Shown here: positions 1 to 7,086 of the stretch, piece after piece | Position numbering within the stretch: the first letter of the stretch is position 1 | How the letters are laid out: each line of letters begins with the position of its first letter | NCBI GenBank assembly: GCA_007135745.1 | Contig: SLIH01000415.1 | Coordinates: 1 to 10,120 of the forward strand | DNA length: 10,120 nt | Direction of reading: 5' to 3' | DNA from: Halomonas sp. | GTDB taxonomy: Bacteria > Pseudomonadota > Gammaproteobacteria > Pseudomonadales > Oleiphilaceae | The notes under the pieces: generated by a model | Seen by the model: only the letters and a program-made list of their open reading frames with translations | What the model was told of the DNA's origin: nothing | Databases searched by the model: none | Translations under genes and position numbers: made by a program

Positions 1-2
1 AG

Positions 3-1640
3 CGCGCTGAAACCCGCTTCCAGAGTGAACGGGATCAGGCCGTGCGTGCCAATCAGGCCAAGAACCTGTTTCTTGCCAATATCAGCCACGAGTTGCGTAC
101 CCCACTTCAGTCCGTACTGGGTTTCACCGGACTGCTGGACGACACGGAACTCGACAACGAACAGCGCGAGTACATCGATAATATACGCACAGCAGCAGAA
201 AGCCTCTCCAGCATCATCAACGATCTTCTGGATATATCGCAGATGGAAGCCGGGAAGGTCCGTCTGGATGAACTCCCCTTCAACCTGCGTGATATTGTCG
301 ATGACGTCATCGCAATGCAGGAATCTTCGGCACAGAACAAGGGACTCACTCTGGAGCGGCGGGTCGACAGCGCACTCCCGCCCTGTTTTCTGGGCGACCC
401 CGTGCGGCTGAGGCAAATACTGCTCAATCTCGTATCAAACGCTATTCAATACACAGACTCCGGACATGTCCTGCTGGGCGTTGAAACGCTTCAGCGTCGC
501 GAAGACAGAGCACAGATCAGAATCAGCGTTGAGGATACCGGCATCGGCATCGCCTCTGAAGATCTTGATCTTATTCTGGAGCCCTACGTCCAGCTTGCGG
601 AAAGTCCACAAAGGCGCGCGCCCGGGGCAGGCCTTGGTCTCGCCATCTGCCGGCAATTGATCGAACTGATGGGCGGCGAGCTGAAAATGGATTCCACTCC
701 CGGCACAGGCTCCACCTTCTGGGTAACCCTGACATTGCCCCTGGATGAACCCGAACAGTCCGCAACCACGCCGGAAACCAGTGCGCTCTCAGGGAAACGA
801 ATACTGGTGGTGGACTCCTACCCCCTGTCACGGAAGATCACCCTGGAATTGCTGAACCGGCCGGATATCACCCTTACCGCCGTCAGCTCCGGCCGAGAGG
901 CCATGGATCAGCTGGCAGAGAGCCGCGATACCGGCCTTATGTGGGACGTCATCATCATGGACGGCTTTCTCCCGGACATGAGTGCGGATCACTTCTGCCA
1001 GTTTATCCGGCAGTCGCTGGAATTTGCCGGCACCCGCATATTGGCTCTGTCGTCCAATCCCCAGAGGGGCGACGCGGAGCATTTCCGCGAAATGGGCGCC
1101 GATGCCTTTCTTACCAAGGCCCTGCGAGAAAATTATCTGCTCCCCATGCTTCAGCAACTGCTGTCGAAAGCAAGCGACCGACAGTTCCTGACCCGTTTCT
1201 CCCTTGGAACCCTGTCATCAGCCCCCTCATCCCGGTTGCCTGCCTTTGCCGGAGGCGATGTGCTGCTGGTTGAGGACCACCCGGTCAACCGCAAACTGAC
1301 CAAGCGCCAGCTGGAGAAACTGGGCTGCAGGGTTACTCAGGCAAACGACGGCCGCCAGGCCATCGATGCATGGGAGGAAAGTGATTTTGATGTGATCCTG
1401 ATGGACTGTGTGCTGCCTGAAATAGACGGCTTTGAAGCCACACGGGTCATCCGCCGTCACGAAGCCGCCACCGGGCGACCACACACGCCCATTATCGCCC
1501 TGACTGCCAGTGCCATGGAGGAGGACGAAGAAAACTGTCGTCTGGCCGGCATGGATGATTTCATTGCCAAGCCCGTTCGGGGCGATACACTCCGGGAAGT
1601 TCTTGAGAAATACATTCGCTGTGGGGCATCACCCGAGTGA
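3..1640 (+). CDS. Hybrid sensor histidine kinase with two receiver domains (5' end missing)
   Basis: This is the C-terminal part of a membrane or cytoplasmic hybrid kinase that autophosphorylates a histidine and passes phosphate to receiver aspartates. The frame is open to the left edge and the residues before the GTG at 42 look like a coiled-coil linker, so that GTG is not the true start. Counting from 42, the H-box NISHELRTPL puts the phosphoacceptor at His16. The ATPase N-box is near 125-137, the G1 box DTGIGI at 165-170, and the G2 box GAGLGL at 195-200. Receiver 1 (about 252-375) has Asp307 as likely phosphoacceptor, Ser337 and Lys359. Its usual acidic pair is reduced to Asp-Ser at 258-259, and the residue after the lysine is Ala rather than Pro. 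Receiver 2 (about 405-525) is canonical: Glu411-Asp412, Asp455, Thr488, Lys510-Pro511. No C-terminal Hpt domain follows, so a full phosphorelay would need a separate Hpt protein. The sensed signal and the partner are unknown because the sensor region is off the edge. Confidence 0.95.
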   Translation, partial: RAETRFQSERDQAVRANQAKNLFLANISHELRTPLQSVLGFTGLLDDTELDNEQREYIDNIRTAAESLSSIINDLLDISQMEAGKVRLDELPFNLRDIVDDVIAMQESSAQNKGLTLERRVDSALPPCFLGDPVRLRQILLNLVSNAIQYTDSGHVLLGVETLQRREDRAQIRISVEDTGIGIASEDLDLILEPYVQLAESPQRRAPGAGLGLAICRQLIELMGGELKMDSTPGTGSTFWVTLTLPLDEPEQSATTPETSALSGKRILVVDSYPLSRKITLELLNRPDITLTAVSSGREAMDQLAESRDTGLMWDVIIMDGFLPDMSADHFCQFIRQSLEFAGTRILALSSNPQRGDAEHFREMGADAFLTKALRENYLLPMLQQLLSKASDRQFLTRFSLGTLSSAPSSRLPAFAGGDVLLVEDHPVNRKLTKRQLEKLGCRVTQANDGRQAIDAWEESDFDVILMDCVLPEIDGFEATRVIRRHEAATGRPHTPIIALTASAMEEDEENCRLAGMDDFIAKPVRGDTLREVLEKYIRCGASPE

Positions 1641-1928
1641 GCAGTGCTGCTCCAGGTCTTCCAGAATACGAATCGCCTCTTCCCGATCCTCACCGCAGAT
1701 CATCGGTTCGGCGCTGAACGCTTCACACACCGTCGGTCGCTCAGGCGATCCAAACAAACGGCACTGGTAATTTTCATCAAGCTGCACACAGGGAACGCCG
1801 GCCGGCTTACCATTGGGCATTCCCGGAATGGGTGTCGTTATGGACGGCGCAATGCAGCAGGCGCCACAACCGGGCCGACAGGCAAACTCAGGATCCTCGG
1901 CATCTTTAACCACAGACAACTCCAGCAT
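1629..1928 (-). CDS. ykgJ: YkgJ/UPF0153 family cysteine-cluster protein
   Basis: A small (99-residue) cytoplasmic protein of the family formerly called putative zinc- or iron-chelating (UPF0153); its biochemical role is not established. Counting from the ATG at 1928, the cluster CRPGCGACC gives Cys17, 21, 24 and 25. Further cysteines follow at 47, 56, 68, 78 and 96. The segment IPGMPNGKPAG and the late ERPTVC motif are typical of the family. The frame is open up to a GTG at 2051, but that extension crosses a TATAAT promoter element and has no family resemblance, so I use the internal ATG. That ATG has no good Shine-Dalgarno. A GTG at 1913, with GGAG six bases upstream, is a credible alternative giving 94 residues. 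The 3' end overlaps the convergent kinase gene by 12 bp. Confidence 0.88.
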   Translation of the reverse strand: MLELSVVKDAEDPEFACRPGCGACCIAPSITTPIPGMPNGKPAGVPCVQLDENYQCRLFGSPERPTVCEAFSAEPMICGEDREEAIRILEDLEQHCSLG

Positions 1929-1958
1929 TAAAGGCACTACAGATGGGAGGCTGGCGCG

Positions 1959-1987
1959 TTGCCTGAACCCCGGGGCGACGGTATTAT
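1959..1987 (+). promoter_or_regulatory. Sigma-70-type promoter of the yfaZ-like gene
   Basis: TTGCCT at 1959..1964 (4 of 6 to TTGACA) and TATTAT at 1982..1987 (5 of 6 to TATAAT) are separated by exactly 17 bp. The predicted transcript start near 1994 leaves a leader of about 50 nt before the ATG at 2045. Confidence 0.6.
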
Positions 1988-1988
1988 A
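1983..1988 (-). promoter_or_regulatory. -10 element of the ykgJ promoter
   Basis: A perfect TATAAT on the minus strand. A weak -35 candidate (TTTCTG, plus-strand 2006..2011) lies 17 bp upstream. The predicted transcript start near 1976 gives a leader of about 48 nt to the ATG at 1928. It overlaps the -10 of the divergent yfaZ promoter, offset by one base. Confidence 0.55.
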
Positions 1989-2044
1989 CGTAGCACTTCT
2001 CTTCTCAGAAAGCTTCCAGCCACCAACGGCGATACAGGATCCAC

Positions 2045-2635
2045 ATGACACGAGTATACAGGCTGAACCACTGCCGCTCCCTGCTTCGGGCAGCTGCCCC
2101 CTTGTTGCTGGTTACCCTGAGTGCCACTGCCCATGCTGATTACTTCGCACTAAGCATCACGGATGACTCGGCCAAGGGCCAGTTCAATTTCAGCCATGCC
2201 AGCGATGAGCTGTCCATGGGGCTGGGCTATACCTACCATAACGGCTCTCGCCATATCGCAAACTTCGACTTCCATGCTCAGGGTCGCACAGCAATCGGCA
2301 ACATGCCGGCCACCGTGGGTGTTGGGGTACGTACCATGTATTTCCGTGACAGCCCGATTGAAGGGGGGGCGCTTGCGCCTGGTGGCTACATCAATCTGAA
2401 TATTCCCGATGTACCGGGGCTCTCACTCAACGGCACCCTGCACGGCTCGCCAACCGTACTCTCATTCAGTGATTCCGAGGGCATGATCAATCTGGAGACC
2501 ACGGTCAACTATCGGGTTATCCGCAACGCCGAGTTTTTCGCCGGGTATCGTTTCGTCAACACTCAATTGGACGATGGCATGGATGATGTGCGCCTTGATG
2601 AAGGTTTCCTCGGCGGGCTGAAGATCCTCTTCTGA
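2045..2635 (+). CDS. yfaZ: YfaZ family outer-membrane protein
   Basis: A predicted small beta-barrel protein of the outer membrane, 196 residues, close to the usual length of the YfaZ family, whose function is not firmly known (often labelled porin-like). Residues 1-31 form a Sec signal peptide: basic start, hydrophobic core from about 16 to 27, cleavage after Ala-His-Ala before Asp32. The rest alternates polar and aromatic/aliphatic residues as expected for transmembrane beta strands, and the chain ends in GGLKILF with a terminal Phe, the usual signal for barrel assembly by BamA. The ATG at 2045 has AGGA at 2036..2039, five bases upstream. It has its own promoter, diverges from the ykgJ gene, and is followed by a hairpin, so it appears to be a single-gene transcription unit. 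The family call is by resemblance of the whole sequence, with no catalytic motif to confirm it. Confidence 0.85.
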   Translation: MTRVYRLNHCRSLLRAAAPLLLVTLSATAHADYFALSITDDSAKGQFNFSHASDELSMGLGYTYHNGSRHIANFDFHAQGRTAIGNMPATVGVGVRTMYFRDSPIEGGALAPGGYINLNIPDVPGLSLNGTLHGSPTVLSFSDSEGMINLETTVNYRVIRNAEFFAGYRFVNTQLDDGMDDVRLDEGFLGGLKILF

Positions 2636-2668
2636 GCATCCATGCAGCCGCACACAGCAATTAACTAT

Positions 2669-2698
2669 CCGTAACCCTGAAGCTTTTCGGGGTTACGG
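2669..2698 (+). terminator. Hairpin downstream of the yfaZ-like gene, probable terminator
   Basis: CCGTAACCC at 2669..2677 pairs with GGGTTACGG at 2690..2698. The stem can extend inward through one T-G wobble and GAA/TTC to a four-base GCTT loop, 13 bp in all. It starts 33 bases after the stop codon. There is no U-tract afterwards, so termination may be weak or the hairpin may protect the mRNA 3' end. Confidence 0.5.
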
Positions 2699-2738
2699 AG
2701 ATTGTAAACCTGTCACGGCCCGCAACACAGTCTGGGTG

Positions 2739-2744
2739 TATACT
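2739..2744 (+). promoter_or_regulatory. Possible -10 element upstream of the lipoprotein gene
   Basis: TATACT (5 of 6 to TATAAT), about 50 bases before the ATG at 2795 and after the preceding hairpin. No convincing -35 hexamer lies at 16-18 bp spacing, so the call is tentative. Confidence 0.35.
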
Positions 2745-2794
2745 GAAAGCTACGATCACCTTTGCCATACCAAGGGCCATGCCCGGAGGCCTCG

Positions 2795-4993
2795 ATGCGG
2801 CGCACACAACCTTTTCGGCAGCTTTCAGCCATTCTTCCGGCCATAGCGCTGAGTGCCTTTGTGCTCGGCGGCTGCTTCCCTGATACCAACGTCAGTAGCG
2901 AGAATTCCTTTCCTCAGGGGGACGGCACGGGCTCCGGTTTTTCCGATTCAACCGCCGGTGATTCCAGCAATACGCCAAGCCAACCTAACCAGGTCCGCGT
3001 CTCTGTTCAGGTCCCCGCTGGCCTCACGGAAGGAGAGCCGGGGCGAAGAAATCTGGTAACCACCGGTGAAGCCACCCTGCGCGTGGATCGCGTGGATGCC
3101 AATCTCAACCGGATCCAAAGCTTCAGCCCTCGCATCGAAACAGACGGTAACGACTTCATCCTGACATTCGAAGGCTCCGATTCAGTGCCCTCGGATCTTG
3201 ATCTGGTTGTCACCGCCTCGGTCGCCGGCCACAACTTCCGTGCGCCACTGGCCGCCGGGAGCCGCCATGTGCGAATCAATCCATTTACCCATTACCTGAT
3301 CGAACGGGGACTGAAAGAACTCAGCCAGTCAGATTTCAGCCGCCTCAAAGGCTGCAATCAGACGTTATGCCTGCAGACACTGATCTGGTCCCCACTGGCC
3401 GACCAGGTCCAGAATTTTGAAATCGACATCCCCAGCAACAGTTCTCCGGCGACCAGCCTCAACCGGCTCGAGGAGCGAGCCGATTTCGCGGATTTTGTCG
3501 ACCAGGCCATCCAGAACCTCCGGCTTGACGAAGATCAGCTCACCAGCCTGGAGGCAGAAGGCATCGACGCCAGCGCCTTCGAATTCAACGCCATCTACTT
3601 CAGTGCCGAACTTAATCAGGCCCTGGACGCAGACGGCAACGATTCGCCCGCGTTCTGGGCCACCCGGCTGCCGACCGTTGGCTCTCAGACGAACAAAGAG
3701 GGTACAAGCTTCGCTTATCCGAACCTCACCATCGCCAGCTTTGCGCTGGAACTGTTCGACCTGAACATTACGTCGCTGTCTCTGGACATTCCATTTGAGC
3801 GCTACAGTGGCGATGCCTCGTCGCTCGATCACGATACCAATGCCCATTCCACCAGCCCAGGGCCCGCCTTTGTACGGAACGAGCGTTACCTGACCGCTGT
3901 CCGGCCGGTACTGCAAACAATCACCCGGCCGGGCGAACTGACCATAGGCTGGGCACTGGATCCCCACTTTATGGATGCCTGGATCGTTGGCGAAAACGAT
4001 GATCCAAAGGCCCTGTTGTCCAGCTACTTCCACGGCGGCAAAGCCATCCAGCTCAGTGGCAGCTCAGGCAATTTTCAACGCCAGCAAACCCGCGAGGAAC
4101 TGGGTGTTGGCAGCTTTGAGATTAACCTCGCGCGGACGTCGAATGACTTCAATTTCTCCAATCACCTGGCCTCGGAATACAATGTGGTGGGCCTGGAGCT
4201 GCGAGCCGATGAAAACGGCTTGCCAGGGAGCGTACGAGGTCGGTTTGGGCGCTGGGAGCTGACGGCCTCGGGTGCCCTGCAGGGTGACGGCACAGAAGAT
4301 GTGGAAGAATGGACACTGACCCCGGATACTTCCACTACTGACAACGGACCCCAAGCCATCAATGGCTCTTTTGATCTGGACGGCATTGAGCAGGCCCGAA
4401 CTGACAGCGAAACAGACGGGTTCCGTGGACACCTTTTCCTCAATGCCCCCCACCTTGGAACAGCCAATGAAGCAAACATCCAGCCCTCGGGGGCTGTTGA
4501 GCCTTCAGGCAACCTTATGGCGTTCTCGCTGGACACGCCCAATGACGGCAACCGGGGCCAGCTCTTTCAGATCGCCAGCGCCATTCCGGAATCAGAACCT
4601 GATCTGCGGGGAGCCTATCGCCTCCAGGGCCTGATCCTCCAGGCAGACAACGACGGCAGCCGAATCCAGCAACTTAATGGCTCCTGTCTTGCAATAGCAA
4701 CCAGTACCACGGAGCTTGTCAAACGCGGCCTCGAAGTGGAGCGAGCACGGGATACGGGTAGCGCGGAAAGACCCACCCGCCTTGAGGAGACCGTGCTGCA
4801 ATTTGAGCCGGTGAACGGCAAATACGATGAAGGCACCTTCGAGGTTGAAATCGAAAACGGCACCACAAGCGTACTACAGGGCATGGTGGCCGAAGAGGAT
4901 GGCTCCACGCTGGTGATTCTCAAACGCACTGAACACAGCCTGGGAATCCTGCTAGGCTTCAGGGAAAGTGAGACCCCGTCGGACTGCGAATAG
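2795..4993 (+). CDS. Predicted outer-membrane lipoprotein of unknown function
   Basis: A 732-residue secreted lipoprotein that I cannot assign to a characterised family. The ATG at 2795 is preferred over the upstream in-frame TTG at 2762: it has a full GGAGG at 2785..2789, five bases away, and makes the signal peptide normal in length. Residues 1-26 carry basic residues, a hydrophobic core and the lipobox LGGC, so Cys27 should be lipidated. Phe28 rather than Asp follows, which by the Lol sorting rule favours the outer membrane. A Gly/Ser/Asn/Thr-rich flexible linker covers about 31-66. A beta-rich domain follows (about 67-165), then a more helical charged stretch (about 165-260). The long remainder looks beta-rich with many Gly-Asp/Asn turns. 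Mature cysteines occur only at 187, 192, 631 and 731, suggesting up to two disulfides. No catalytic motif was seen. The glucosaminidase gene starts 59 bases downstream with no terminator between, so the two are likely cotranscribed. Confidence 0.85.
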   Translation: MRRTQPFRQLSAILPAIALSAFVLGGCFPDTNVSSENSFPQGDGTGSGFSDSTAGDSSNTPSQPNQVRVSVQVPAGLTEGEPGRRNLVTTGEATLRVDRVDANLNRIQSFSPRIETDGNDFILTFEGSDSVPSDLDLVVTASVAGHNFRAPLAAGSRHVRINPFTHYLIERGLKELSQSDFSRLKGCNQTLCLQTLIWSPLADQVQNFEIDIPSNSSPATSLNRLEERADFADFVDQAIQNLRLDEDQLTSLEAEGIDASAFEFNAIYFSAELNQALDADGNDSPAFWATRLPTVGSQTNKEGTSFAYPNLTIASFALELFDLNITSLSLDIPFERYSGDASSLDHDTNAHSTSPGPAFVRNERYLTAVRPVLQTITRPGELTIGWALDPHFMDAWIVGENDDPKALLSSYFHGGKAIQLSGSSGNFQRQQTREELGVGSFEINLARTSNDFNFSNHLASEYNVVGLELRADENGLPGSVRGRFGRWELTASGALQGDGTEDVEEWTLTPDTSTTDNGPQAINGSFDLDGIEQARTDSETDGFRGHLFLNAPHLGTANEANIQPSGAVEPSGNLMAFSLDTPNDGNRGQLFQIASAIPESEPDLRGAYRLQGLILQADNDGSRIQQLNGSCLAIATSTTELVKRGLEVERARDTGSAERPTRLEETVLQFEPVNGKYDEGTFEVEIENGTTSVLQGMVAEEDGSTLVILKRTEHSLGILLGFRESETPSDCE

Positions 4994-5006
4994 AGCATAA
5001 ACGCAA

Positions 5007-5044
5007 CCGGAGTCGGCGGGTCTGATGTTCGCCGACAACCGGAG
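5007..5044 (+). promoter_or_regulatory. Leader hairpin covering part of the Shine-Dalgarno of the glucosaminidase gene
   Basis: GTCGGCG at 5012..5018 pairs perfectly with CGCCGAC at 5030..5036. Below a small internal loop, CCGG at 5007..5010 can pair with CCGG at 5039..5042. The Shine-Dalgarno GGAG is at 5041..5044, eight bases before the ATG at 5053, so its two G residues would be in the stem. An 8-bp direct repeat, AACCGGAG (5005..5012 and 5037..5044), produces the outer pairing. No U-tract follows, so it is probably not a terminator. A role in translation control is inferred. Confidence 0.4.
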
Positions 5045-5052
5045 ACCCATTG

Positions 5053-5961
5053 ATGCTCACGAAACACCCTCTTGTACTGGCGCTTGCAGCAGCCCTGATG
5101 GCCGGCGCCATTCTCGTTGGCATGTATACCGCCCAGCACGAATTCGATGAGCCGACCGTCGCCCCCCCGCAACTGGAGCCGACTCGCCTGCTACCGGACT
5201 GGCGGCATGAGGATCTTCCGGATTTCTCACAGTACACTGTGATCAGCGAACTCAAGGAAGCTTTTTTCGATTTCCTTTTCCCCAGAATCGCCCTGGCGAA
5301 CCATCAGATTCTGAGACTGCGGGACTACGCCGAAGAGCTGTCCGGCCTTGAAACCCTCACCGAAAGACAACTTGACTGGCTCGAGACTCAATCCGAGAGA
5401 CTCCGCGTGCCCGGTGAGCCAGGAACCGAAGCGCACTTTGATGCCCTGATCAAACGGCTGGACATTATTCCTCCTTCACTGATGCTGGCCCAGGCCGCCA
5501 ATGAATCCGCCTGGGGCACCAGTCGCTTTGCGCTGCAGGGGAACAACCTTTTCGGCCAATGGTGCTTCGTTGAAGGTTGCGGCCTGGTCCCCAGCCGGCG
5601 AGCCGAGGGAATGAACCACGAAGTGGCGGTATACGACTCACCCTATGCCTCCATTCGCAGCTACATCACCAACCTGAACCGTCACAATGCATACAACGAC
5701 CTGCGCCTTGTGCGCTCCCAGCAACGCGCAGAGGACGAACTGCCCGACGGACATACACTTGCCGGCGGCCTGGCTTCCTACTCTGAACGCGGGATGGCCT
5801 ACGTCACAGAGATTCGATCCATGATCAATTTCAATAATCTGAGCGAATACGACGAACGGCTTGAGGCGCTGGTCGACTCCGAGGATATTCACGAGGAGCT
5901 GGACGAGTTGGTACGTTCCTACCGACAACGCTTCAGCCAGAACGACTCCCCCCCAGAGTAA
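5053..5961 (+). CDS. bax: Membrane-anchored Bax-like glucosaminidase (GH73 type)
   Basis: A predicted peptidoglycan hydrolase of the Bax/GH73 glucosaminidase group, which cleaves the glycan strand at N-acetylglucosamine. It is 302 residues, a little longer than E. coli Bax. Residues about 6-26 are hydrophobic after a short basic start and form a signal anchor or signal peptide, which places the enzyme in the periplasm. A Pro-rich and charged linker follows. The catalytic domain covers about 125-262. Glu151 in AQAANESAWGTSRFA is the expected catalytic acid, followed by the family stretch GNNLFGQWC (163-171) and, further on, a Tyr-rich segment around YDSPYASIRSYI. The tail is acidic and helical. 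The ATG at 5053 is chosen over the TTG immediately before it, because GGAG at 5041..5044 is eight bases from the ATG. It probably forms an operon with the upstream lipoprotein gene. Family membership is secure; whether it remodels, recycles or divides peptidoglycan is unknown. Confidence 0.9.
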   Translation: MLTKHPLVLALAAALMAGAILVGMYTAQHEFDEPTVAPPQLEPTRLLPDWRHEDLPDFSQYTVISELKEAFFDFLFPRIALANHQILRLRDYAEELSGLETLTERQLDWLETQSERLRVPGEPGTEAHFDALIKRLDIIPPSLMLAQAANESAWGTSRFALQGNNLFGQWCFVEGCGLVPSRRAEGMNHEVAVYDSPYASIRSYITNLNRHNAYNDLRLVRSQQRAEDELPDGHTLAGGLASYSERGMAYVTEIRSMINFNNLSEYDERLEALVDSEDIHEELDELVRSYRQRFSQNDSPPE

Positions 5962-5977
5962 ACGTACGGTGCTGCAA

Positions 5978-6000
5978 AGGCTGTCCGAATCGGACAGCCT
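5978..6000 (+). terminator. Perfect 11-bp inverted repeat after the bax-like gene, probable terminator
   Basis: AGGCTGTCCGA and TCGGACAGCCT are separated by one base, which gives a 10-bp stem with an AAT loop. It starts 16 bases after the stop codon, where a terminator is expected. There is no U-tract, so it may instead stabilise the mRNA end or, as a near-symmetric palindrome, bind a protein. Confidence 0.5.
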
Positions 6001-6044
6001 GCAATCCACCCCGCACCACTTTCACACCACAGCTGTACGCCGGA

Positions 6045-6072
6045 TTGGCTTATCAACACGGCTGTGTATAAT
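6045..6072 (+). promoter_or_regulatory. Sigma-70-type promoter of the acyltransferase gene
   Basis: TTGGCT at 6045..6050 (4 of 6 to consensus) and a perfect TATAAT at 6067..6072 with 16 bp between. The predicted start near 6079 gives a leader of about 30 nt to the ATG at 6111. Confidence 0.65.
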
Positions 6073-6110
6073 GTCGCGCGTCACAAAGGCTTACCCACTG
6101 GGACATCACT

Positions 6111-7013
6111 ATGCTTGATTTTCTCCCCGCACCCGTAAAGGGAATACTTGCCATAACACTGATTCTCCTCAGCACATTGCTCTGGTATCCCCTGCTGCTC
6201 CTGCTGGCTTTGATCAAACTCATCATCCCCCTGAAGCCGGTTCGAACTCTGGCCACACGCGGATTGAACCGAATCGCGCTCATCTGGAATGCAGGCAACG
6301 CTGCTTTTATCCGTCTATTGAACAAAGTTGAATGGCACGTGGAAGGCCTGAGCGAGCTCAGTAAGGACCAATGGTATTTTATTACATCCAACCATCAATC
6401 CTGGGTCGATATTCTGGTGGTGCAGAACCTTCTGAATTCCCGCATCCCATTGATGAAGTTTTTCCTGAAACGGGAACTCATCTGGGTACCGCTGCTGGGA
6501 ATTGCCTGGTGGGCTCTCGATTTTCCATTTATGAAGCGTTACTCCAAGGAACTTCTGGAAAAACGGCCTGAACTCAAAGGGAAAGACCTGGAAACTACAC
6601 AGAAGGCCTGTGAAAAATTCCAGTACACGCCTGTTGCCGTATTCAACTTCATGGAAGGCACCCGCTTCACCGAAGCAAAACACGCAGCCCAGCAATCACC
6701 CTACACAAATCTGCTCAGGCCCAAGGCCGGAGGAACCGCCTTCGTCCTGGGTGCCATGGGCGAGCGACTTCAGAACATGCTGGATATCACCATCGTCTAC
6801 CCCGATGGCGTAGGTGGGATCTGGGATTACCTGTGCGGCCGCATCCGACGTATCGTGGTGCATATTGACCACCGCCAGATTCCCAACAAGTTCCTGGGGC
6901 GGGATTACGCCAATGACGAAGCGTTTCGAAAAGACTTCCAGCAGTGGGTCAGTGAACTCTGGCAGGAAAAAGACGACCGAATCGAAACCCTGAAACGCCA
7001 ATACAACACCTGA
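6111..7013 (+). CDS. yihG: YihG-like 1-acylglycerol-3-phosphate acyltransferase family protein
   Basis: A PlsC-superfamily (LPLAT/AGPAT) acyltransferase of 300 residues that should transfer an acyl group to a lysophospholipid, most likely lysophosphatidic acid, at the inner membrane. Residues about 10-40 form one long or two short hydrophobic membrane segments. Block I NHQSWVD (94-100) supplies the catalytic His95 and Asp100. The FFLKRELIWVPLLG segment (117-130) corresponds to block II. EGTRF (182-186) is the acceptor-binding block III, and VYP (229-231) is block IV. The segments ALDFPFMKRYS, GKDLETT and QQWVSELWQEKD closely match E. coli YihG as I remember it, which is why I name that branch rather than essential PlsC. 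GGGA at 6100..6103 lies seven bases before the ATG. It has its own promoter and terminator, so it is probably monocistronic. The acyl-chain preference cannot be read from the sequence. Confidence 0.93.
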   Translation: MLDFLPAPVKGILAITLILLSTLLWYPLLLLLALIKLIIPLKPVRTLATRGLNRIALIWNAGNAAFIRLLNKVEWHVEGLSELSKDQWYFITSNHQSWVDILVVQNLLNSRIPLMKFFLKRELIWVPLLGIAWWALDFPFMKRYSKELLEKRPELKGKDLETTQKACEKFQYTPVAVFNFMEGTRFTEAKHAAQQSPYTNLLRPKAGGTAFVLGAMGERLQNMLDITIVYPDGVGGIWDYLCGRIRRIVVHIDHRQIPNKFLGRDYANDEAFRKDFQQWVSELWQEKDDRIETLKRQYNT

Positions 7014-7031
7014 CTCAAAAGACCTTGCAAC

Positions 7032-7067
7032 AAAAAAGCCCCGGACCAGCATGGTACGGGGCTTTTT
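7032..7067. terminator. Bidirectional rho-independent terminator
   Basis: GCCCCG at 7038..7043 pairs with CGGGGC at 7057..7062, with a further ACC/GGT pairing inside. Six A residues precede the stem (7032..7037) and five T residues follow (7063..7067), giving a U-tract for transcripts on either strand. It ends the acyltransferase gene (stop at 7013) and the convergent DUF1329 gene (stop at 7087). Confidence 0.93.
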
Positions 7068-7086
7068 GTTTCAGCGGCCGAAGCGC

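Noticed and set aside
42..44. GTG at 42 as the start of the histidine kinase
   Set aside because: The frame stays open to the left edge with linker-like residues, and starting here would leave a kinase with no sensor and only 15 residues before the phosphoacceptor histidine.
2762..2764. TTG at 2762 as the start of the lipoprotein
   Set aside because: It has no good ribosome site and would add 11 residues with Pro and Glu before the basic start of the signal peptide; the ATG at 2795 has a full GGAGG.
3365..4033. A 222-codon open frame on the minus strand inside the lipoprotein gene
   Set aside because: It is in codon register with the sense gene and has no recognisable features; the sense strand has a lipobox, GGAGG site and a continuous long frame.
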